Assembly (NCBI GenBank): GCA_002502215.1 | Contig: DAPT01000073.1 | Coordinates: 67,343-112,680, forward strand | DNA: 45,338 nt | Reading direction: 5' to 3' | From: Euryarchaeota archaeon UBA124 | GTDB taxonomy: Archaea; Thermoplasmatota; Poseidoniia; Poseidoniales; Poseidoniaceae | In this document: positions 26,801-34,500 of the stretch, piece by piece | Position numbering within the stretch: position 1 is the stretch's first letter | Layout: each line of letters opens with the position of its first letter | Made by a program: the position numbers and the translations under genes | Notes under the pieces: model-generated | What the model saw: the letters and a program-made list of their open reading frames with translations, nothing else | What the model was told of the DNA's origin: nothing | Database searches by the model: none

Positions 26801-26969
26801 AAAGCGAGCCACGCGAGAAGCGAAGAATTCCTTGTACAAGGCCCAGAAGATGGGGTTGTCTGAATCAGATTTTGCTCAAATGGCAGGACTGGTTGATCGT
26901 CAAGTTGGAGGCTACGATGAAGGCATCGACCCGTTTGAAGCGATGCAGGGCGAACCTCCTCAACGCTAG
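23880..26969 (+). CDS. large exported protein, ~1029 aa, with C-terminal membrane anchor
   Basis: Signal peptide at residues ~10-31 (RFLSLCLTLIFAVPLLAPLASA), then about 920 residues of beta-rich, Ser/Thr/Asp-rich extracellular sequence with scattered Cys pairs. One membrane helix follows (about 943-963, YPAVVVILLILLI), then a very basic stop-transfer run (RRRRKKKKKK) and a ~55-residue cytoplasmic tail. No catalytic motif or named repeat is visible. The plan is like those of the 5323, 31559 and 36323 proteins. It overlaps the convergent uvrC by 4 nt at the stop codons (CTAG). Confidence 0.82.
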   Translation: MEELAFWKNRFLSLCLTLIFAVPLLAPLASADGMTTCDGVSGFSDCDDYDSNDDETPSRQDWIRGTYEFDLQDTSTIHMSLSWAIREFDRSKIGLDDSTTQTALAFDGLDEDDGIPADMIRTYFAYDDGSGTVGDKMLVEVEDTINDLLSSGFGTVTAINTQYDGIYTEAGVSEVCTTDATQDSVYDGTGVTENNVFEPPICFSTIAEIELSTSTFNLLDNADLDLERAYQGLLIMGSELTTQFNVFAEPGHHSTFTISPPDYAAVIGADSNSSTDFDTCQLTGCVGEWAVNNLDDEPTRMDQTVSLTMGYRNTSTTSVVELDPNDEAVSLHLKVDLFDEQAVQIDFVAGIKYLDTATMNDWGISLVEISNLATIPQITSDGIRLAYENGIAPLDDFTDQFPVASIGDAFSDSIPGGPDIQMGQLSWVSDSVADGLDGPAGGLNYSHSVGCSETVTPPATLSYCIQGPSAMGYDHPIYLRSTSNTFELGLLSLIQDNLPDDDFTVDGETFSVSDYFEVITNDDLRRMMDAGLSLETVLDTSFLESMIPSDLPPSKITLELILPNWIETISGEDRIILEHSASGENRNEISIAGPSPYTYNHPIVDESGQTICLQTQKTCVSTSLSIDFETFDINEWTKSVSVEFGLEANAVVHRIALPQGYYDINEDTTVRMEVIPSDLVRLIGDIMSRIESPMKIERCLQPNTDFEDCPESRRLVFELTSDGLMEFGTDVGEILTNEIHIVSKELEEIDDGPDFSEVDIGDFSIETSLAGLGTPGPIVSDEVGLSVSLKIPKVRFTLAVSSPWGDLISGDPDLITLSLLTEDVSNAFRTPLLQPMVMIVDEMSSMMTASLVSSEGITFPPLEEEALTIQTGSWDTTIHEETELDLTGPVSFTLPKGIVVKEATSAQGNMVITEDEDGRQVITYTIPPDGLDDEVTLRLQVTWIYLLGQFWAYPAVVVILLILLIRRRRKKKKKKRATREAKNSLYKAQKMGLSESDFAQMAGLVDRQVGGYDEGIDPFEAMQGEPPQR

Positions 26970-28693
26970 CGATGCAAGGTTTCGTGAATACGCTCCGCAA
27001 GTGAGGGGCCGATTCCGGGAACGGTTTTCAAATCCTCAATGCTTGCATTGTTGATTCCTTGACGACCACCAAAATGGCGTAGGAGCGATTGAAGTTTTTT
27101 AGCTCCCAAACCGAGAACATTCTCTAGCGGATCGCCTAAGCGGGTTTTCTTTCGACGCTTTCTGTGGAAGGTGTTGACAAAGCGATGGGCTTCGTCTCGG
27201 GCGTGAACAAAGACTCGTCCACGACGATCGAGAACGATGGGTTCCTCTCCTTCTCTGTGGAGTGTTTCTTCTCGTTTTGCGAGTGCTGCTAGGAGAAATC
27301 GATCCTGAACCCCGTGTTCGTCCAACATCTTACGAATTGTGTTGAGGTGCGTTTCTCCACCATCAAGAAGAAGCACGTCAGGCCATTCTTCTTGCCGTTT
27401 TAACCAACGTTCAACAACCTCTCGCATCATTCGCAAATCATCCATTGCATCGCCTTTGACAATGTAAGTCCGATACTCCTTCTTTGCTGGTCTTCCATTA
27501 CGGAGGACCACGCTGGCACCAACGCGTTCATCGCCTTGTAATTGCGCCATGTCGAAGCAGACAACGTGGTTCATCTGTTCAACATTCAGCAACAATGCTG
27601 CTTCGTCCGCAGCGCGCTGCTCAAGCGATCCACTCGATTTGTTCGCAAGCCTTGTCACCTGAATCTGAGCATTTTGATCAGCGAGTGTACGCAATGTGAC
27701 CATATCTCCTCGCATCGGTGTACGAACTTCGACGCTTGAACCTCGACGGTCATCCAACCATTGTTGCAATCCATCGAGAAGAGGTGTAGGAGTCAGCAAC
27801 AATCGAGGAGGTCGTCGGTGGACGTAGTGTTCGCTGATGAATCGACTTACGGTTTCACCAATATCACCTCTGTGAACAAATGGCCAGACCTCCTGTCCTT
27901 TGACAACGCCATCATCTGCATGCAGTACAACCAATGCTGCCAAGTCACCTTGCTCTGCAAATCCAATCGCATCGCAATCACGGTACAATTTACTTGAAAC
28001 AACATGCTGACCAATGGTCGTGCGAATTGAGCGGATGAGATCACGATAGTATCCTGCACGTTCAAATTGCATTTCTTTCGAGCATGTGTCCATCTTCTCA
28101 CCAAGTTCTTCCAACAATTCCGTAGCCTCGCCATCAAGTATTTTCCTGACCGCCCGTACTTGTTCGGAATAGCCTTCTCCGTTGATGCAGGGCCCAGTGC
28201 AGAGGCCGATGTGCATGGCCAAGCAACCTTGCGGAAGCAACTCCTTGCAATCACGAATTCCAAAATGTCTTCTCAGGAGTTGCATAACCTGTTTTGCGGC
28301 GCCAGCATTTGGAAAAGGCCCCCAACGGTGCGACTTCTTTGGCGGATGACGCGTGTACATGATGCGTGGGAATTCCTCGTTCGTTAGGACGAGATATGGA
28401 TACGATTTGTCGTCTTTGAGCATCGAATTGAATCGGGGTTTATGTTCCCGAATCAACTGACGTTCGAGAATCAACGCTTCCTGGGGCGTTGTAGTTACAA
28501 TGCATTCCACATCATCAGCCCGAGCAACCAATTCCGGAATCATATGACGGTCTGGATTTGTTGCGAAATACGAGCGAATGCGTTCGTTAAGTCGCGTTGC
28601 TTTGCCAACATACAACACACGACCCTCGGCTGTCTTGAACAGATACACACCGGGTGATGCAGGCAAATCGATGGATGCTGCATCGACCGCCAT
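26966..28693 (-). CDS. uvrC: excinuclease ABC subunit C
   Basis: Makes the dual incisions of nucleotide excision repair with UvrA and UvrB. 575 residues from the ATG at 28693, where the GIY-YIG domain begins (LPASPGVYLFKTAEGRVLYV, then GKATRLNERIRSY). Four Cys at about 145-170, a UVR-like helix pair (about 195-230), and the C-terminal RNase-H-like nuclease with Asp in VVCFDMAQLQGDER, Asp in DVLLLDGGETHL and His in DEAHRFVNTFHRK follow. Two helix-hairpin-helix motifs close it (ENVLGLGAKKLQSLLRHFGG and LKTVPGIGPSLAERI). It is a bacterial-type protein; uvrA and uvrB are not in this window. An upstream in-frame start at 28741 adds no family sequence. Confidence 0.95.
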   Translation of the reverse strand: MAVDAASIDLPASPGVYLFKTAEGRVLYVGKATRLNERIRSYFATNPDRHMIPELVARADDVECIVTTTPQEALILERQLIREHKPRFNSMLKDDKSYPYLVLTNEEFPRIMYTRHPPKKSHRWGPFPNAGAAKQVMQLLRRHFGIRDCKELLPQGCLAMHIGLCTGPCINGEGYSEQVRAVRKILDGEATELLEELGEKMDTCSKEMQFERAGYYRDLIRSIRTTIGQHVVSSKLYRDCDAIGFAEQGDLAALVVLHADDGVVKGQEVWPFVHRGDIGETVSRFISEHYVHRRPPRLLLTPTPLLDGLQQWLDDRRGSSVEVRTPMRGDMVTLRTLADQNAQIQVTRLANKSSGSLEQRAADEAALLLNVEQMNHVVCFDMAQLQGDERVGASVVLRNGRPAKKEYRTYIVKGDAMDDLRMMREVVERWLKRQEEWPDVLLLDGGETHLNTIRKMLDEHGVQDRFLLAALAKREETLHREGEEPIVLDRRGRVFVHARDEAHRFVNTFHRKRRKKTRLGDPLENVLGLGAKKLQSLLRHFGGRQGINNASIEDLKTVPGIGPSLAERIHETLHR

Positions 28694-28763
28694 GTTGAAT
28701 CCTTGCGTCCATAGGTCAAAAAAACCTGCATCACTTCCCAAATCACGAAAAGGACAACATCAA

Positions 28764-30980
28764 ATGCAATGCAGTCAAGGTTTGACACGAGTTCCGATGG
28801 TAACCCCAGCAATGTTGCGTATTTTGCGCTGGTTGGATGAGCATCCTTCAGCGCTTGAATCCGCTTGGGACGTACCACGCAGCATTTCTTTGGAAGGGAT
28901 TGCAGATGGTGTTGGCGTCGTCCGTTCTGCCTTGTTTCAACCAATGAGTGCGCTCGAAGAGAACGGCCTAATCCACACGCGGCAGGCCCATGTTCTTGGT
29001 TCGGGACGAAGGAAAAGGAAAGTTTGCCACATCACTAAGAACGGCAGAAAGGTGCTCGCAGAACATGCAGAAGATGCCCCCGAACCGCGCTCAAAGCACT
29101 CTCAAAAACTGAATGGACAAGTTCCTGAATACACCTACATGCATGGTCGCCGAGGTGAGGCAGAATCGATTCGTCTTGCCTTTAAACAAAACCGACCAAT
29201 CCACCTTCGAGGTATGCCTGGAATTGGTAAATCGACACTTGCGCGGTCGGTTGTTCAGGGTTTGGCGCATGAAGGGGTAACGATCAATTGGGTTCAACTC
29301 GATGCGTATTGCGATGTCAAAGAAGCGATGCATCGCATGGGAATTGAAGCACCGCAAATTCTGGATGTTGAAGGGTATGCCTCTCTTCTTGAAGAACAAG
29401 AGGTTCTATTGGTGTTTGATGACGTTCACTCGATATCACCACGGCATCAAGCCTCATTCTCAAACCTCTTTCAATCACTCGAGCTCCGCAAGGTCCCGTT
29501 TATGCTGCTCGGGCGAGATCGTGATACATTTTCAATTGAAGGAGAGTATGTCGAACTCGGACCACTCAAACAAGAATATGCTGTCGAATTACTGGATTCA
29601 GAACTTGGCGAGGAACGAAATTCAATCGTCGATACTTTGGGAGGCCATCCTCTTGCAATTCTGCTCTATGATGCCTCAACGCCCCTCCCTGAAACCAATC
29701 AAGATGTGCGGACATATGTTGAGCAGGTTGTACTTGGTGAAGCATCCTCTGAGGTCCACGATGCAATGTCTCCATTCCTTGTTCTGCCTTTTCCAGTTCC
29801 TGCGGGTCGAATGCCAAGCCCAGATAACGTCCCATTACTTGATGAACACACCTTGTTGCGATGGGGTGCCAAAAATTCAACAATGGAAATGCAACATCTC
29901 ATTCGCAACGTTTGCAAGTCTTTTCTGGAGGATTCTGAGGTTGATGCATTGCACCTTTCAGCAATTGAGCATTGGGGAAAAGAAGATGACGCCCTTGCCT
30001 CAATTCTTGAATTGCATCATCGAATCCAGCGAGGTGAAACCGATGTCTCAGGCCATCTCTCACTCCGTGCGAACGAGTTGATGGCCACATATTCAGGTGC
30101 ATTTGCAACTCTTTTGGACGAAGCATTGGTTATCGAAAACAAGAACCTAGAGTTGGTTGAACTCGCAGCACAACATGCATTGAATCGTGCGGAGGTAGAA
30201 ATTGCAAAACAGTACATTGAGGGCTTCGATGCGTCAAAACTAGTGAACATTCGATTGCAAATCGCTCAATTTGAGGGAAGAAAAGATGCGATTGAGGCAC
30301 TTTTGCCCGTGCTGGAGAGCGTAGGAAATCAAGACCAAAAATTACGGATGCAACTTTCTATTCTTTCACGGAGCATCGATGACCTTTCAATAAATTCCAA
30401 TCATGAAGATTTTAATCGCATCAATCGTCTAATCGATCAAGTTCGTTTGCCGGATAACGAACATGAGCGCCAATTGATTCTTACCAATGTCGTGGTGATG
30501 CGACATGCACTTGCTCTCGAACAAGGAGATTACGAAGCTGCAAAATTCCTCCTCGAACAACTTGAAGGCATTGCAGCTACCAGCGATCCACTGGTTCAAT
30601 ATCTGACGACGAAAACAGAATTGAAATCTTCCGACCCTCAATCGACTCACTCACCATTGGTTTTGAGAAATGCAGAATTGGTTGCCAATCAAATCCAACA
30701 ACCGTTGTACAAGACTTCTCTCTTGTTGCTTCTGTGTGAACAACTAACAGAAACACAACTGCATCGCGCCCAATTGATACATGAGCAAATTGACATTCAT
30801 TCGATTGAAGCAATGGGGACTCCGTCTGCACGTCGCCTTGTTGCAAAATGGTGGGAACAAAAAGCGATGTTCGACGAAAAAAGCAGGGTCTTGGCTCTAC
30901 GTGAAGCAATTTTACGATACCGTTCGGTGGGATGTCCGAATCGAGCACGTTCATTGTCAAAACGACTACATAACGTCTGA
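28764..30980 (+). CDS. winged-helix / STAND P-loop ATPase with helical repeat C-terminus
   Basis: 738 residues from the ATG at 28764 (a second ATG lies at 28797). Residues ~12-98 form a winged helix-turn-helix of MarR/ArsR style (MLRILRWLDEHP...; wing at GSGRRKRKVCHITKNG). A STAND-type NTPase follows: Walker A GMPGIGKST at about 150-158, Walker B VLLVFDDVHS at about 214-222, sensor Arg in LLGRDRD and LGGHPLAILLYDAS. The last ~380 residues are TPR-like helices. Such MalT/NB-ARC-like proteins are ligand-gated switches, here probably a DNA-bound regulator. It is divergent from uvrC and convergent with the RAM-domain pair. Confidence 0.85.
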   Translation: MQCSQGLTRVPMVTPAMLRILRWLDEHPSALESAWDVPRSISLEGIADGVGVVRSALFQPMSALEENGLIHTRQAHVLGSGRRKRKVCHITKNGRKVLAEHAEDAPEPRSKHSQKLNGQVPEYTYMHGRRGEAESIRLAFKQNRPIHLRGMPGIGKSTLARSVVQGLAHEGVTINWVQLDAYCDVKEAMHRMGIEAPQILDVEGYASLLEEQEVLLVFDDVHSISPRHQASFSNLFQSLELRKVPFMLLGRDRDTFSIEGEYVELGPLKQEYAVELLDSELGEERNSIVDTLGGHPLAILLYDASTPLPETNQDVRTYVEQVVLGEASSEVHDAMSPFLVLPFPVPAGRMPSPDNVPLLDEHTLLRWGAKNSTMEMQHLIRNVCKSFLEDSEVDALHLSAIEHWGKEDDALASILELHHRIQRGETDVSGHLSLRANELMATYSGAFATLLDEALVIENKNLELVELAAQHALNRAEVEIAKQYIEGFDASKLVNIRLQIAQFEGRKDAIEALLPVLESVGNQDQKLRMQLSILSRSIDDLSINSNHEDFNRINRLIDQVRLPDNEHERQLILTNVVVMRHALALEQGDYEAAKFLLEQLEGIAATSDPLVQYLTTKTELKSSDPQSTHSPLVLRNAELVANQIQQPLYKTSLLLLLCEQLTETQLHRAQLIHEQIDIHSIEAMGTPSARRLVAKWWEQKAMFDEKSRVLALREAILRYRSVGCPNRARSLSKRLHNV

Positions 30981-30981
30981 T

Positions 30982-31215
30982 TCAAAGCTCAGCGCCAATC
31001 ATCGTTTTCGTGTCTTGAATACCGTTGAGGGGTCGTATCTCCTCAACAATGCATCGAGTAAGCGTGAATTCGTCATCCGCTTGCACACGAGCAAGGATAT
31101 CGAATTCGCCGAACAGCATCCACCGATCCGTTACGTGTTCGATACCGTCAAGAGCACCTCGAACGTTTTCCTCCTGGCCCGGCATTGTCGTAATCAATAC
31201 AAATCCTATTGCCAT
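30982..31215 (-). CDS. stand-alone Lrp/AsnC ligand-binding (RAM) domain protein
   Basis: 77 residues equal to just the alpha-beta sandwich effector domain of Lrp/AsnC regulators: GFVLITTMPGQEENVRGAL, then LFGEFDILARVQADDE and a C-terminal IQDTKTMIGAE. There is no DNA-binding part. Stand-alone RAM proteins form rings that bind amino acids and can modulate full-length Lrp partners. Same strand as, and 9 nt after, a second RAM protein. It ends 1 nt from the convergent STAND ATPase gene. Confidence 0.85.
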   Translation of the reverse strand: MAIGFVLITTMPGQEENVRGALDGIEHVTDRWMLFGEFDILARVQADDEFTLTRCIVEEIRPLNGIQDTKTMIGAEL

Positions 31216-31224
31216 GCTTTCACC

Positions 31225-31458
31225 TCAATATTCTACCGCAATGAGTGTCTGTGTGTCGCGAATTCCACTGATTGTTCGAAATTCATTCATGAGAAGTGAT
31301 GTAAGATTCTTGGCTGAATCGCTACTGACATGTGCAAGAAGATCGAACTCTCCGTAAAGTGCGTGAACTTCTTTGACAGAATCATGCGAGGTTAAAGCAA
31401 GATAGACATCTCGTTCATGAGAAGGTTCGGTCTTGATGAGGACGAATGCTTCTGGCAC
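31225..31458 (-). CDS. second stand-alone Lrp/AsnC RAM-domain protein
   Basis: 77 residues, GTG start at 31458. Same fold and length as the downstream neighbour: AFVLIKTEPSHERDVYLAL, LYGEFDLLAHVSSDSA and a final IRDTQTLIAVEY. About 35-40 percent identical to it by eye, so an old tandem duplication. The two may form mixed oligomers or sense different amino acids. A TATA-like box lies about 25 nt upstream (31481-31486). Confidence 0.85.
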   Translation of the reverse strand: MPEAFVLIKTEPSHERDVYLALTSHDSVKEVHALYGEFDLLAHVSSDSAKNLTSLLMNEFRTISGIRDTQTLIAVEY

Positions 31459-31480
31459 AGATTCTCCTCAAGCCGAGGGG

Positions 31481-31486
31481 TTTTAT
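31481..31486 (-). promoter_or_regulatory. TATA-like box for the RAM-domain pair
   Basis: ATAAAA on the minus strand, 23-28 nt upstream of the GTG at 31458, fits a leaderless archaeal promoter. Composition and spacing only. Confidence 0.35.
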
Positions 31487-31558
31487 CGCTTCGGGTGCCA
31501 TTCGATGGGCAAACAGGCAACGGGTGGCTTCAAATGCTATTGCTTAGTAAACCAATTT

Positions 31559-34500
31559 ATGGAGAGAAAAAGAGCGCTTGTTGCGTTTAGTCTGTTGACT
31601 CTCTTGCTGATTATGTCCGTTGCTCCAGTGGTCCAACCGTTTCAAGATCAGGCCCACGGCTCAGAAGTTTCAGCCCGTGCTACCACCACTTGGTCTGGAA
31701 CAGTTCAGCTCACCAGCGATTATTTCGTAAACGTTCAGGATGAGCTCCTCATTACTTCCTGCACAAACGTTGTGATGTCACCTGGCATCCGAATATACGT
31801 CGATGGCCGCTTAACCGTTCAAGGGACTCCAACATGCCCAATCGTACTATCAAGTTCTTCAACGACCTCAGATCACGAGGGGATACAATTCAACTCTTCA
31901 TCGAATGGGCGAGGAAGCACGATTAATCACATGCACATCGAGGACGCTGTATTTGGTATGACGTTGTACGGTTCAGATCCAATTTTGAACAATGTCACAA
32001 TATTCAATCCAGACCGCGTTGGAATCGATATGTTTGGAAGTTCCAGCCCAGTCATCCGAGATTTACACATCGAGCAAGCTGGTCGTTCCCTTCCTTTCCA
32101 AAACGACTGGCGATATGGCATCGGGGTGTCGGTCGGGGATGGTTCAACACCCATCGTCGAAGGTGCATATTTCACAGATCATTTACTCCGTGGTCTGAAT
32201 CTATGGGGCGCATCTGGAGGCATCTATCGAGACATTGTCATGGACAACATTTCAGGCTCCGTGCTTGGTGAAGCCGCAGGTGTTTGGGTCGAGGATAGTG
32301 TACCACTGTTTGAAGGCCTCAGCATCGATAAAAGCGATACAGGTATCATCGTTCGTCACATCGATGATTCAGGATACACCCGAGGAGTATTCCGAGATGT
32401 TGATGTTTCCAACAGTATGTACCGTGGAGTTTATTTGGACAAGAACAACCATACGAATTACACAAATTATGAGACAGCAGATTTCACCAACCTCACTGTG
32501 CGGGGAACAGGGTCCTCTGGCGCTACGTCTCCGGGTATAGCGATGGCAGCTATTGAGATCAATGCAACGGGCGCATGGCTTGAGAATGTCCTTGTCGATG
32601 AAGCCTCTTCGGTCGGTGTTCGCTTGTTCTTTGTCGATTCGACAACGACGCTTCGTAACATGACAATCCGGGATGCAGGTGAAGCAGGACAGGGGGCTCA
32701 TTCTGCGGGCCTAAGCGTCCAGACATCCTATTTCGCAGCCCAACTCGAGGAGTTGGAAATCAGTGGCTCTCCAGGGCCGGGCATTCACTCATCCAGTGGG
32801 GGGTCGCTTCAGGGCAGTGACTGGAATCTTCACAACAATTCAGAGCAGGGGTTGTTCATCGACTCTGCAACAGTCGTCGTCAATGGGGTATCGACTGCTG
32901 ACAATGGTTTCTCTGGTGTTCATGTCTTCGATACGCGTTACATTACGCTGTCTAATCTCACCTCGGTGAACGATGGCTCACTCGGTTCGAATTCAATGCA
33001 ACAGTCAGGCCTATCGTTCCAAAAGTCGAACGATTTAGAGACCACATCAGGCGATGTCGTTTGCATGCATTGTGAGGTAGAGTCGCCCCAAGGCTATGGC
33101 GTATACGTAATCGATTCCGTCGATCTATGGTTCGACAACCTCTCGATATCAGAGATTGATTCCTCACTTCCAGCGATGTACGTCGACAACGGAGGTCTAT
33201 CGCTTGGTACCCAAGGCGGTCGATTCAATCTCTTGAATTCAGAGATTGCACACGAATCGACAACGCAACATGCATTGTACATCGAACAGGCTGCTGGGCG
33301 TATAGACGGATTAACAATGACTGGAAATCACAGTGGAATTTACTGGGATGCCGACCACAACGGCAACTTTCCTTCCACTTTGAGCAACACTGAATTTCGT
33401 GGAACCGATTGCCTTAAACTCATCAATCACCCTGATTTAGGCGGTTATGGAAATACGATTGGAAACAATTGCAGTGGACGTATTTGGGTTGAAAACTCTG
33501 ATGTTAATCTCTCGAATTTAGGTGATGCGACTGGAGCACATGTACTGGATTTGGACGCCTCCTCGCTAATGCATTTGCATCAACCGAACAACATCGATTT
33601 ATCCATCGCAAACATTCCATCAGGGGCAATCATCGATGTTGCTTGGGATGTTACAGTGTGGGTTGTGAACAATCAGTCGAATGGCGTTCCGAATGCATAT
33701 GCGAACGTGAGCTTCACTCAGTTTGAGCCATCGGTATCCGAATTTACCAACGATCTGGGTCAGGTCCTTCTCTCAGATTTTATTGGTCAGCGGTGGACAA
33801 ATACTGGCGCATCTCAAATCAATGATGCAACCGTTGATTGTGGATACGACAGCAAAAGCAATTCGACGACGGTCAGTTTGGATGATGACAAAATCATGTA
33901 CTGCCGACTTGAGTTGGACAACCAACCGCCGTTCCTTAATTGGACTTCACCTTTGGATGGCGATGTGTTCCCTTCACAAGGAGAGGTGCTGTTTGATGCG
34001 CAGGAGTCATGGGATTTGGACGATGATCAACTTACGCTTACCTTTACTTCATCGCTTGATGGTGTAATTTCCTCAGCAATAGGCACGGTTCCTTTTTCCG
34101 CAAACGACGGAGTTTCAGGTTTTCCTCTTAGCGACGGAATCCACGATTTAACGCTGGAAGTTTGTGATAATGCAGGTCATTGCGTATCTGAAACACGTAC
34201 CATCGAATTGACAAATCTTGCTCCAGAACTCAATGTATCTTTCGAACCAGCGCTCACACAGTGGAATGAACTTATCATGCCCCAAACCGGTACAGTGACG
34301 ATCAATACATCGGGGACGCTTGACCCCGAAGGCGACGAATTCGCATGCAGAATTACCTTCGGGAGTTACAACCGGCAAGCGCCTGCGTGGGACAATCAAT
34401 GGATTTGTCCAGAAGAATTAACCTACACGTTCGATCATTTTTCTGATGACCCTCCAGCATCGTTTTTCCTGAATGTCGTTGCATGGGATCAGGTTGGGAA

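Noticed and set aside
29302..30081. 259-codon ORF in another frame of the STAND ATPase gene
   Set aside because: Fully inside the ATPase coding region, whose Walker motifs are unmistakable; its translation is rich in His, Cys and Met in a way typical of shadow frames.
30781..31299. 172-codon plus-strand ORF running from the STAND gene into the RAM genes
   Set aside because: It overlaps three supported genes in the wrong frame or strand and shows no domain pattern.
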